Below are positions 53,987 to 62,863 of a stretch of 64,000 nt of DNA, piece after piece. Both the position numbers and the translations under genes were made by a program. Location: positions 34,980-98,979 of the forward strand of contig ONIZ01000003.1 in the NCBI GenBank assembly GCA_900317975.1. Reading direction: 5' to 3'. Position 1 is the first letter of the stretch, and each line of letters starts with the position of its first letter. Below the pieces are notes generated by a model. That model ran no database searches, was not told the DNA's origin, and saw only the letters and a program-made list of their open reading frames with translations. The stretch is from an uncultured Bacillota bacterium. Lineage in GTDB: Bacteria; Bacillota_I; Bacilli_A; RF39; UBA660.

Positions 53987-54920
53987 AAGTATTCACCTCT
54001 AATAACTTATTTAAATCATGGACTAAACAAATAGCCTCTTCTAATGTTTTTACTCTTGCCCCACTAGCAAACTGATGTCCACCACCATTATATTTTTCAC
54101 ATACTTTATTAACAACAATTCCTCTACTTCTTACAGATATTCTATATATTTTATTTCTAACATCTTCAGTAATTGTCATCCATATAGGTACACCATCAAT
54201 ATAATTAAAATTATTAATCATATTTCCAGCAGCTGCACTATCTACTTGATATTCAGTTTGAATAGCATTATCAAGTAATATATATCCTACTCCATTTTCA
54301 GTAATTTTCATATTTAGAGAAATATAACCTTGTAATCTAACCTCATTAATAGGACGATTATATATCTTAGGATATAAAGATTCTAAATTAAAATTATATT
54401 TATACATATATCTAGAAACAAGTGCAAAAGTATTAGCAGTACAACTATTAAATAAAAATCTATTAGAATCACTAACTAACCCCATATATAATAAGGATGC
54501 AATATTTTGATCACATTCTAAAGGAGTATCTTCAAACATTTCCATTAATATTTCACAGGTACTACTCTTTTTATCATCAATAAACTCATAATTACAAAAT
54601 TCTTGAATAAAAGGATGATGATCAATCTTAATAGAATATTTGAAATCATCAAGTTTAGCTGTATCAACCCTTTTTAAATCAGGCGTATCACATACTATAA
54701 GTAATGCATTATCTAAAACTTCATATTTATCAATATTTCCAATACTTTTAAACTTATGAGATCCACTACCAACAGCAATAACCTTCTTTTCAGGAAATGT
54801 TAATTTAATAGAATCTCTAAGAGCTAAAGAACTACATAATGCATCAGGATCTACACCAATATGTCTAGCAATAACTATATTATCAAATTCTCTTATCTTA
54901 TCAAAAATCTCATTAAACAT
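53976..54920 (-). CDS. nrnA: DHH-family phosphoesterase (NrnA-like)
   Basis: NrnA-type enzymes degrade nanoRNA or 3'-phosphoadenosine phosphate. The 314-residue protein has the DHH motifs: ARHIGVDPDALCSSL (motif I, here with Ala-Leu-Cys for the usual Ala-Leu-Gly), VCDTPD, the metal-binding DHHPF, and the DHHA1 motif GGGHQFASGAR. ATG 54920 is used; an ATG four codons earlier directly abuts the AGGA site. It overlaps engB and is 1 base past the ackA stop. Confidence 0.9.
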   Translation of the reverse strand: MFNEIFDKIREFDNIVIARHIGVDPDALCSSLALRDSIKLTFPEKKVIAVGSGSHKFKSIGNIDKYEVLDNALLIVCDTPDLKRVDTAKLDDFKYSIKIDHHPFIQEFCNYEFIDDKKSSTCEILMEMFEDTPLECDQNIASLLYMGLVSDSNRFLFNSCTANTFALVSRYMYKYNFNLESLYPKIYNRPINEVRLQGYISLNMKITENGVGYILLDNAIQTEYQVDSAAAGNMINNFNYIDGVPIWMTITEDVRNKIYRISVRSRGIVVNKVCEKYNGGGHQFASGARVKTLEEAICLVHDLNKLLEVNTYGD

Positions 54921-54921
54921 A

Positions 54922-56109
54922 TTAAATACCATTCCTAACTAATTCATATGAATCTCTTGCTATAACAAGTTCTTCATTAGTAGGAATAACATAAACTAAT
55001 ACAGAAGATTCTTCAGTACTTAACTTAACAAATTCACTTCTCTTTTGATTTTCATCTAAATTTATCTTTACCCCTATTGTAGATAACTTTTCACATATTT
55101 CTCTTCTAACAGGAACAGAGTTTTCACCAACTCCTGCAGTAAATACAATCATATCAACTCCACCTAATAATAAATAATATGATCCAATATAATCTACTAC
55201 TCTTCTTACAAATTTATTCTTAGCTAAAATAGCTTTTTCATCTTCTTCTTCACATTTTGCTAAAATATCTCTCATATCAGATGAATATTCACTTAATCCT
55301 AATAATCCACTATCTTTGTTTAATTCATTAATAACTTCAAGTGCATTCTTACCATCTTTTTCCATTACATAAGGAATAATAGAAGGATCTACATCTCCAC
55401 TTCTAGTTCCCATCATTACACCAGCTAAAGGAGTAAATCCCATAGAAGTATCAACACATTTTCCATCTTCTATAGCACAAATACTTGCGCCACTTCCTAA
55501 ATGACAACTAATAAGTTTAAAATGTTCTTGATTAAGAATCTTCTTAGCCTCTTCACATACAAATTTATGACTTATACCATGAAAACCATATTTTCTTACA
55601 CCATATTTTTCATACCAATCATAAGGAACAGGATACATATAACTAACTTTATCCATTGTTTGATGAAAAGCAGTATCAAATACAGCAACCATTGGAGTAT
55701 TAGGTAAAACTTCCATAAAAGCTTTAACTCCACCTACATTAGCTTTCATATGTAAAGGTCCTAAATCAATTAATTCATCTAATTTATTTAAAACATCATC
55801 ATTAATAATAATAGATTTATCAAAAACATCTTTTCCATGTAAAATTCTATGTCCTACGCATCCAATTTCATCATAAGAAGTAATGATATTTAGAGTAATT
55901 AATTTATCTAGAAGTATTCTAACAGCTTCTACATGACTATCTGTTATTAATTCTTCTTTAATTTCTTCTCCATTATATTTAATTGTATAATTTGAACCAT
56001 CTATCCCAATTCTTTCAAATAATCCACTAGTAATAATAGATTCATCATCCATATTGAATAAACTAAATTTTAATGAACTACTTCCTGAATTAATAGCCAA
56101 AATTTTCAT
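54922..56109 (-). CDS. ackA: Acetate kinase (copy 1)
   Basis: AckA interconverts acetate + ATP with acetyl phosphate + ADP. The 395-residue protein has N-terminal INSGSSSLKFSL, the block RYGFHGISHKF-like KYGFHGISHKFVC, the ATP-binding LGSGASICAI, and MGTRSGDVDP. ATG 56109 has GGAGGGAG upstream. A second copy (59238-60434) lies 3 kb away on the same strand, about 50 percent similar by eye. pta is not in the window. It leads into the DHH-engB genes. Confidence 0.96.
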   Translation of the reverse strand: MKILAINSGSSSLKFSLFNMDDESIITSGLFERIGIDGSNYTIKYNGEEIKEELITDSHVEAVRILLDKLITLNIITSYDEIGCVGHRILHGKDVFDKSIIINDDVLNKLDELIDLGPLHMKANVGGVKAFMEVLPNTPMVAVFDTAFHQTMDKVSYMYPVPYDWYEKYGVRKYGFHGISHKFVCEEAKKILNQEHFKLISCHLGSGASICAIEDGKCVDTSMGFTPLAGVMMGTRSGDVDPSIIPYVMEKDGKNALEVINELNKDSGLLGLSEYSSDMRDILAKCEEEDEKAILAKNKFVRRVVDYIGSYYLLLGGVDMIVFTAGVGENSVPVRREICEKLSTIGVKINLDENQKRSEFVKLSTEESSVLVYVIPTNEELVIARDSYELVRNGI

Positions 56110-56141
56110 AGAGTCTCCCTCCAAACTATAACCATTATACT

Positions 56142-56180
56142 ATAAAAAAATAAAAAGGACTAGATTTCTAGTCCTTATTT
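56142..56180 (-). terminator. Terminator of the zinc-ribbon gene
   Basis: The minus-strand stem AAGGACTAGA / TCTAGTCCTT with a T-rich tail. Confidence 0.85.
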
Positions 56181-56181
56181 A

Positions 56182-57075
56182 TTATTTAAAATAATCAAAT
56201 CCTTTTGAATTGTTAGTTACACCAAATGAATTTGCATAAGTATTAGCAGAAACTCCATTAAATACTGTAGCAACATTATTCATAGTAGAATAATCAACTG
56301 TATATCTAGGATTAATTACAAATCCTTCAGACATATAAGTACCATCTAAATCAGTAAAATAATAAATTCCTTTTTCAGTTCCTTGACTAACTTCATAAGT
56401 AACAAATTCTTTGCCACCATAATTTTCAACCTTTGGATTAACTGCACTATCAAATCCACTTTGAGATAATAATGAACTAACTGTAGCTTGATCTAACAAA
56501 GCTTCTCTAACTTGAGACCAACTAACATTTTCAACAATTAATGCTGTAGCAAAAGTAGTTTCATCAGTTACTAGTAATGCTCCACTATCAATTTGATAAC
56601 TATATCCAGCTACTTTTTGGAATTTATATCCAGAATAATCAATAGTATCTTCTACAGCAACAGTACTTCCACCACCTGGTGTAGTAGTAGTTTGAACATC
56701 TCTTCCACCAACGTTTCCGTTTCCACTTTCATCATTCTTGCTCAACATAAACCAAACAAGAACACCAGCTAAAGCAATAATGATAACTACTAATACAGGA
56801 ACTAACCATTTATTACCACCATTATTTCTTTGAGGAGCAACTGCATTATTAGCAGGAGTATTAACAACTGTTGGATTAGCAACAGGTGCAGGATTAACAG
56901 GTGTATTATTAACAGGCCCTGATACTGCTTCTTGTACTGGTACAGGATTAACAGGTTCATTATTAACTTGATTATTTATAGGACTCTCTCCACTAGCAGG
57001 AACTTGACTAGCCCCACACTTATGACATACCATTTCCCCTTCATTTAATTTTTCACCACAATTTACACAAAACAT
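56182..57075 (-). CDS. Zinc-ribbon membrane protein with outer domain
   Basis: The 297-residue protein begins MFCVNCGEKL and CHKCGAS, a zinc ribbon, followed by an Asn/Pro/Val-rich low-complexity region (residues 28-82), a transmembrane helix (about 91-112) and an outer domain of about 180 residues (GYKFQKVAGYSYQID; SFGVTNN). The ribbon-linker-helix plan matches the clostripain protein next to it. AGGAGGT precedes the ATG, and the gap to the next gene is 11 bases. The function is unknown, but the shared plan suggests a common sensing or assembly role for the zinc ribbon. Confidence 0.7.
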   Translation of the reverse strand: MFCVNCGEKLNEGEMVCHKCGASQVPASGESPINNQVNNEPVNPVPVQEAVSGPVNNTPVNPAPVANPTVVNTPANNAVAPQRNNGGNKWLVPVLVVIIIALAGVLVWFMLSKNDESGNGNVGGRDVQTTTTPGGGSTVAVEDTIDYSGYKFQKVAGYSYQIDSGALLVTDETTFATALIVENVSWSQVREALLDQATVSSLLSQSGFDSAVNPKVENYGGKEFVTYEVSQGTEKGIYYFTDLDGTYMSEGFVINPRYTVDYSTMNNVATVFNGVSANTYANSFGVTNNSKGFDYFK

Positions 57076-57086
57076 ATTTTTACCTC

Positions 57087-59147
57087 CTATCTCATATATA
57101 CTAGTTTTGAATAATATGCGTTATTTGAAGTATCATAAATAACGAATACACAGTAGTAATTACTACTACTATTAAAATCATCGAGCTTATATTCTACATT
57201 TTGCACTTCTATTTCATAACCTTCTACAACTCCAGTTTTTTCCCAGTCACCCAAGAATTCACCATTCTCATCAAAAATATGATAATCAGAGCTAGCATAG
57301 GCTATATACTGATAGTTTTTAGGATTTAATAAAACAGTATTTGGAAGTCTATTTTTATTCTCATCAAAATCTTTTCTATAAATCCCTTCTACGTCTATTT
57401 TATTAGTTTTCTTATTTAAAGAGAAATTGATATCAGCACCATCCATAACAAATTTACTATCTCTAAAATCCTCTAATATAATAGAACTACTATACTTAAT
57501 ATATTCATCTGTTTCATCAGATTCAACTAAAGCAAGTGAATAACCTTTAAAATCAGGATCACTCTTATCACGAACTTCTAATTGTCTTCCAGTAATAGAA
57601 GCTTTTAAAGTATTACCATCTAATTTACTTATATTACCAACATAAACAACTTGTTGTGAATTTTCTTCTTGAGGAGCATCAGCAAAAACAATATATTTAG
57701 CTTTAGCGAACGTTTTAACCTGCTCATCAGTTAATTCAACTTCAAAGTCTGCTTTATTATCTTCTATCTCCGATACCTTAGTATCATTAGCACTAAAGTC
57801 ATAAGCCTTAGAACCATAAGAACTAAGTTGTTTAGTATTAAATTTTTTAATTAAATTATAATAACCACCTAAATCATCAAAATCTTTATAAAGATTTAAG
57901 AATTCACTTTGAAAACCACTTGATCCATTATAAGGAAAATAAATACTTAAACCATTACTTCTATCATCAGTAGACCAACTATATATAACAGCATCATATA
58001 TAGAATTAATTAGCTTGTCAGCTTTTGAACTAGATATATCTCTAATACCAGTAATAAACGTTTGTAAGTCAACCATATCATATGAAGGAGCTTCACTACC
58101 ATATTGTAATAGATTAGCTCTAACTTTAGCTATAGTATTAAAATCTGTATCAACATTTATATCATTAGAGAAATTATTTAAGTTTTTATTAACTTTATCA
58201 ATTTTATTTAAATCTATTAATGAATAAGTAGAATAAACATCTCCTACATAATTAAGACTCGTAATAAATGATTTATATCCTTCAATAAAATCTCTACCTA
58301 TCTCTTGAGGAGTACTATCATATTCAATATTATTAATAAAACTAAACATAGTAGATTGAGGACTACCTAGAGTAATCTCTTCTGAAGCTACTAAATAATC
58401 GGCATAATCTTTATATACATTAGCCATTTCTAAACTACCGTTTAGACAGGTTCTAAATATTACTAGTTCTAATTTTTTATTCCTAGCAAAACTAGATTTA
58501 CTAAGAGCAGCTTCCATTTCTCTTAAGCTCAAATTATCATTAGATAATTCATCATACTCACTACCATCTATTGCTCCACCATGATCCCACATAATAAGAT
58601 CATATCTATCACTACGATAGTTAGAATATACATAATCTAAATAGTTCCTAAATACTTCTTCGTCACCCATATTTTGGATTGATTGTTCTTTTACTTCTTG
58701 AAATCCACTACTTGTGAGTTCAAAAATAGAAGTTTCATTTGCGTCAATATAGTTGTTTTTCCAAGATTTAGATCCTCCAGCAATTAATACTACATTAACG
58801 TGTTCATTATCCATTCTATTATAATCAATACTACTTAAATCTACAGTACCTAATCCTGCATCAGACTCTAAATTAGCACCAACCATATAAATCATTACAG
58901 TCCTAGTATGATTTTTACTCTTTAATGTAGCAAAAACACTAAATCCAATAACTAAAACAACAACTAATATAGGAATAATTATTTTTAAATAATTAACTCT
59001 TTTCTTATTAGTATTTACAGTAGTATTAGTAGTATTAGTACTAACATTAACAGTATTAGGTGGACTATAACCTATATTTTGAGAACCACATTTTGAACAA
59101 AATTTAGAATTAGCATCTAACTTGTTTCCACATTTACTACAAAACAT
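57087..59147 (-). CDS. Clostripain-family peptidase with N-terminal zinc ribbon
   Basis: This is a family C11 cysteine peptidase. The 686-residue protein has a cytosolic zinc ribbon (MFCSKCGNKL, FCSKCGSQ), a transmembrane helix (about 55-73) and an outer C11 domain with TVMIYMVGANLESDAG, the catalytic His in MWDHGG (His189) and the catalytic Cys in IFRTCLNGSLEMA (Cys234). The usual D-x-C-L is T-C-L here, but His and Cys are kept. The rest is beta-rich and ends ASSDYHIFDE and VYMR. GGGGAG precedes the ATG. It lies between the two ackA genes, 11 bases upstream of the other ribbon protein. Proteolysis of surface or external proteins is plausible. Confidence 0.85.
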   Translation of the reverse strand: MFCSKCGNKLDANSKFCSKCGSQNIGYSPPNTVNVSTNTTNTTVNTNKKRVNYLKIIIPILVVVLVIGFSVFATLKSKNHTRTVMIYMVGANLESDAGLGTVDLSSIDYNRMDNEHVNVVLIAGGSKSWKNNYIDANETSIFELTSSGFQEVKEQSIQNMGDEEVFRNYLDYVYSNYRSDRYDLIMWDHGGAIDGSEYDELSNDNLSLREMEAALSKSSFARNKKLELVIFRTCLNGSLEMANVYKDYADYLVASEEITLGSPQSTMFSFINNIEYDSTPQEIGRDFIEGYKSFITSLNYVGDVYSTYSLIDLNKIDKVNKNLNNFSNDINVDTDFNTIAKVRANLLQYGSEAPSYDMVDLQTFITGIRDISSSKADKLINSIYDAVIYSWSTDDRSNGLSIYFPYNGSSGFQSEFLNLYKDFDDLGGYYNLIKKFNTKQLSSYGSKAYDFSANDTKVSEIEDNKADFEVELTDEQVKTFAKAKYIVFADAPQEENSQQVVYVGNISKLDGNTLKASITGRQLEVRDKSDPDFKGYSLALVESDETDEYIKYSSSIILEDFRDSKFVMDGADINFSLNKKTNKIDVEGIYRKDFDENKNRLPNTVLLNPKNYQYIAYASSDYHIFDENGEFLGDWEKTGVVEGYEIEVQNVEYKLDDFNSSSNYYCVFVIYDTSNNAYYSKLVYMR

Positions 59148-59212
59148 AAACTCTCCCCTCTATTATCTATAACAAGTATAACTTAAATGAATTAAAAAGA
59201 AAAGAAAAATCA

Positions 59213-59242
59213 ACAAAAAAAAGAGCTAGTTGCTCTTTTATT
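59213..59242 (-). terminator. Terminator of ackA copy 2
   Basis: The minus-strand stem AAAGAGCA / TGCTCTTT region with loop ACTAG and eight T's. Confidence 0.75.
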
Positions 59243-60434
59243 TATTACATATTTCGTAAGTATCTCTAATAATCATTAATTCTTCATTTGTAGGTTCAAC
59301 ATAAATAGGTACTTTTGAGTTTTCAGAAGAAATAATTCCTTCATGAATCTCTTTAAATCCAGCTATTTTACCATTAATTTCTTCATCTATTTCAAGTCCT
59401 AATGGAGCAAGTTTCTTAATAATGGCTTCTCTAGCTTCACTACCATTTTCTCCTACACCAGCAGTAAATACTATAGCATCAACATCTCCATCTAATTCAA
59501 TGTAATATCTAGCAATAAATGAAGATACTCTATCATTATACATCTTTAATGCTAATTGAGCCCATTCATCACCATAAGCTGCTTCTTGTTCAACATCTCT
59601 ACTATCAGAATGACCACTAATACCTAATAAACCAGAATTCTTATTTAATTCATTAGTTACTTCACTAATATTCATTCCACTTTCTTTACAAACATATTCA
59701 AGAATAGAAGGATCTATATCACCACTTCTAGTTCCCATCATTAAACCAGCTAACGGAGTAATACCCATAGTAGTATCAAAACATTTACCATTTTTAATAG
59801 CTGAAATACTAGCACCAGATCCAATATGACAAATAATTAAATTAATATCTTTCTTCTTTAATAATTTTTGCATTGTCTCAGTAATATATTTATGACTAGT
59901 ACCATGGAAACCATATTTTCTTACCCCATATTTTTCATACCACTCGCGAGGAACAGGATACATATAGTTTTCCCTAGGCATAGTTTGATGGAAAGCAGTA
60001 TCAAATACTGCAACATTTTTAACATCAGGTAAAGCTTCTTTCATAGCGTTAATTCCAGCTAAGTTACCTGGATGATGTAGAGGTCCTAATTTAGTTAAAG
60101 CTTTAATATCATCAATAACTTCATCAGTAATAAGAACTGAATCAGAATATTTTTCTCCACCATGTAAAACTCTATGTCCTACACCAACTATTTCTTTTAA
60201 ATCTTTTACTGCTTTATTTTTAACTAATTCATCTAATAATACTTCAACCGCATCACTATGATCTTTTAAATATTTTTCCCCTTTAATTTTTTCTCCATTA
60301 ATTTTAGTAGTCCAAAAAGAATCTTTTAAACCAATCTTTTCAAAAATACCACTAATAACAACTTTTTCTTCAGGCATTTCAAATAATTGATATTTTAATG
60401 ATGAACTACCTGCATTGATACATAAATATTTCAT
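59238..60434 (-). CDS. ackA: Acetate kinase (copy 2)
   Basis: The enzyme is the same as at 54922-56109, and the 398 residues share the same key blocks: INAGSSSLKYQL, KYGFHGTSHKYI, HIGSGASISAI, MGTRSGDIDP and FTAGVGENG. GAGGAGG precedes the ATG. Both copies look intact, so they are probably an old duplication with divergence rather than a recent one. Why a small genome keeps two is unclear; differing affinity or use in propionate metabolism is possible. Confidence 0.96.
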   Translation of the reverse strand: MKYLCINAGSSSLKYQLFEMPEEKVVISGIFEKIGLKDSFWTTKINGEKIKGEKYLKDHSDAVEVLLDELVKNKAVKDLKEIVGVGHRVLHGGEKYSDSVLITDEVIDDIKALTKLGPLHHPGNLAGINAMKEALPDVKNVAVFDTAFHQTMPRENYMYPVPREWYEKYGVRKYGFHGTSHKYITETMQKLLKKKDINLIICHIGSGASISAIKNGKCFDTTMGITPLAGLMMGTRSGDIDPSILEYVCKESGMNISEVTNELNKNSGLLGISGHSDSRDVEQEAAYGDEWAQLALKMYNDRVSSFIARYYIELDGDVDAIVFTAGVGENGSEAREAIIKKLAPLGLEIDEEINGKIAGFKEIHEGIISSENSKVPIYVEPTNEELMIIRDTYEICNK

Positions 60435-60489
60435 TTTTCCTCCTCAAAATACATACTTAAAATACCAAAATACATTAATAAAGTCAAAT

Positions 60490-60512
60490 AAAAAGAAAGC
60501 AATGCTTTCTAA
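60490..60512 (-). terminator. Terminator of the LppM-like lipoprotein gene
   Basis: The minus-strand stem AGAAAGC / GCTTTCT with loop ATT and T's overlaps the stop. Confidence 0.75.
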
Positions 60513-61594
60513 TTATTATCAGGATTATTATTAAATAAATCTTCTAAAGGACTAGAATCTCCATTTTGTTCAGTATTAGGTTGATTATCAGGAAAAATAT
60601 CATCTTGTTCATTAACAGTAGGTTGTTCATTATTAACTGTTTCATTAGGAATAGTATTAACACCATTATTAACAACCTCATTGTTAGTTACAGGTTGAAT
60701 CTCTTCTCTAACTTCATTATTAGTATTATTAACTTCATTTGAATTATTCATATTAGCATTTTGCTCATTATTAATTACTTGATTGTTAGAACCATTTTTA
60801 TTTTTACCAGATTTAGCAATAACAATAACTACTCCAACTACTACAACTATTACACCAAGAACACATACAAATATATTACTTAAATTATATAAAGCAAATG
60901 TTAATTCAACATCTTCTTGTTGAGTTGCTAAATTCCAAGTTAGGCTCTTTCCATCATTAGAAACATTAGTTGCATTATGACTAATAGGTTTATTAGGTAA
61001 ATTAACAACAAGAGACAAATCCATTTGACTTAAATATTGTGTATAATCAACATCATCAAAAGTATAACCATCATCTGAATAATCATCTAATAGACTATCA
61101 TCACTAGGATAATCACCTAATAATGTATCATCTTCATCTTCAAGAGCTTTTCTTCCATCACTATCATCTATACCGTTAGTCATCTCACCTGTTGAATCAC
61201 TTTTCATCTTTAAAGTATAAACATTTTTAAAAAAACCTTTTTTAACAGTAAACATAGAATCATCTTCATCATTAGAAGAACCCATTATGTTAAAAGATAC
61301 AGTTCCAGTTGTTTTACTAATTTTATCAATATTCTTAACATGTTTCTTTAAAGTAATTCCTTTATAATTACCCTCAGAATAATCTTTTACTTCAAATCCA
61401 GCGTCTTTATATTCAGCAATATCTTCCTCTTTTAATAATTCTTCTTCCCCTAAAACAGTAGTATCTACAGCATATAAAATACTTAAATCCATAGACTTAT
61501 CATTTTTAATATCCATATTCATATTAAGTTTTACACAACCAGTTAATAAAAACATCATTGAAATAATACATAATATTTTAATTTTTCTTAGCAT
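60509..61594 (-). CDS. LppM-like lipoprotein with C-terminal membrane helix
   Basis: The 361-residue protein has a lipoprotein signal ending in LLTGC (Cys20). A beta-rich outer domain follows with VKLNMNMDIKNDKSMDLSI, similar in pattern to LppM-type domains, and a transmembrane helix (about 244-266, IFVCVLGVIVVVVGVVIV). The long Asn/Glu-rich cytosolic tail (100 residues) carries repeated NN and NE. The outer domain is therefore held at both ends. AGAGGAG precedes the ATG. The function is unknown. Confidence 0.75.
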   Translation of the reverse strand: MLRKIKILCIISMMFLLTGCVKLNMNMDIKNDKSMDLSILYAVDTTVLGEEELLKEEDIAEYKDAGFEVKDYSEGNYKGITLKKHVKNIDKISKTTGTVSFNIMGSSNDEDDSMFTVKKGFFKNVYTLKMKSDSTGEMTNGIDDSDGRKALEDEDDTLLGDYPSDDSLLDDYSDDGYTFDDVDYTQYLSQMDLSLVVNLPNKPISHNATNVSNDGKSLTWNLATQQEDVELTFALYNLSNIFVCVLGVIVVVVGVVIVIAKSGKNKNGSNNQVINNEQNANMNNSNEVNNTNNEVREEIQPVTNNEVVNNGVNTIPNETVNNEQPTVNEQDDIFPDNQPNTEQNGDSSPLEDLFNNNPDNN

Positions 61595-61626
61595 ACATAC
61601 TCCTCTCTATAATAAAAGAATACAAT

Positions 61627-61659
61627 AAAAAAAGATTATAGTAAACTACTGTAATCTTC
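61627..61659 (-). terminator. Terminator after thiI
   Basis: The minus-strand hairpin AAGATTA / TAATCTT with an inner AGTAG/CTA pairing and seven T's overlaps the thiI end. Confidence 0.7.
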
Positions 61660-62817
61660 TTCCTTTACAATTTTAATTGTATTTATATTATCAACCGCTT
61701 CATTAATTAGCTCATCATAATTAAATTTATTTTCCTCATATATACATGTATCCATTTTAGGATTAATTACTGGATGTTTTGGAACAAATACAGTACAACA
61801 ATCTTCATAAGGTAAAATACTAATATCATAAGTATCTATCTTTTTACTAATATCTATAATTTCTAATTTATCTAAACAAGCAACAGGTCTAATTACAGGA
61901 TAATTAGTTACACTATTTATACACATCATAGAGTCAAGTGTTTGACTAGCAACCTGTCCAATACTTTCACCGTTTACAATAGCCTTAGTATCGTATTTTA
62001 CACATAATCTTTCCATTATCCTATACATCATTCTTCTCATTATAGTTATTACATAATCATCTTTACAATTCTTATATATTTCTTCTTGTATCTTTGTAAA
62101 ATTAACTACATGTAAATTTATTTTAGGAGTATATTCAAGTAATTTTCTACTTAGATTAATTACTTTTTCTCTAGCTTCTAAACTAGTATGAGGAACAGCT
62201 TCAAAATATACCGCATCTAATACTACGCCTCTCTTTAAAGCAAGATAACCTGCTACAGGAGAATCTATTCCACCACTTAACATAAGCAGTGCACTCTTTT
62301 GTGTACCAACTGGATATCCACCAGCTCCCCTGTATTTATTAAAATATACTAAAGAGTTATTTTCTCTAATTTCAACATTAACAAATAAATCAGGATTATG
62401 AACATCTACACTTATATTAGGAATATTTTTTAATAACAATCCACCAATAACATTATTCATTTCACTTGAATGAATTGGAAAACTCTTATCACTACGTTTT
62501 ACAATACTCTTAAAAGTATTAAAATCTTTTTCTTTACAAGCATCTAAAACACATTTCTTAATAGAATCTATATCACTTTTACATATATAAGCCACATCAT
62601 ATTCATGTATACCAAAAACTTTACCAATTCTATTTAAAATATCATCTAAATCATTATCTAAAAACTCAATATACATTCTAGCTCTATCTTTATATACATT
62701 AACTTCTAAACCATTTAGTTTATCTAAAACATTATGATATAAAGTATTAATAAAGAAATTACGATTAGCTTTCTTTGTACTTAGTTCTCCATATTTAATC
62801 ATTATTACTCTATCCAT
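61636..62817 (-). CDS. thiI: tRNA 4-thiouridine synthetase ThiI
   Basis: ThiI adds sulfur to U8 of tRNA and may supply sulfur to thiamine synthesis. The 393-residue protein has an N-terminal ferredoxin-like and THUMP domain and a PP-loop SGGIDSPVAGYL (about 182-193). The C-terminal catalytic domain has MMCINSVTNYPVIRPV and ends with CCTVFVP. No rhodanese domain is present, as in Bacilli. AGGTGA-type spacing precedes the ATG. It lies 46 bases downstream of ezrA; a cysteine desulfurase that often sits between them in Bacillus is absent, so SufS may serve instead. Confidence 0.96.
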   Translation of the reverse strand: MDRVIMIKYGELSTKKANRNFFINTLYHNVLDKLNGLEVNVYKDRARMYIEFLDNDLDDILNRIGKVFGIHEYDVAYICKSDIDSIKKCVLDACKEKDFNTFKSIVKRSDKSFPIHSSEMNNVIGGLLLKNIPNISVDVHNPDLFVNVEIRENNSLVYFNKYRGAGGYPVGTQKSALLMLSGGIDSPVAGYLALKRGVVLDAVYFEAVPHTSLEAREKVINLSRKLLEYTPKINLHVVNFTKIQEEIYKNCKDDYVITIMRRMMYRIMERLCVKYDTKAIVNGESIGQVASQTLDSMMCINSVTNYPVIRPVACLDKLEIIDISKKIDTYDISILPYEDCCTVFVPKHPVINPKMDTCIYEENKFNYDELINEAVDNINTIKIVKEEDYSSLL

Positions 62818-62863
62818 TTAAATCACCGGCATTATTTTATCACAAAGAAAAAGATAAGTAAAA

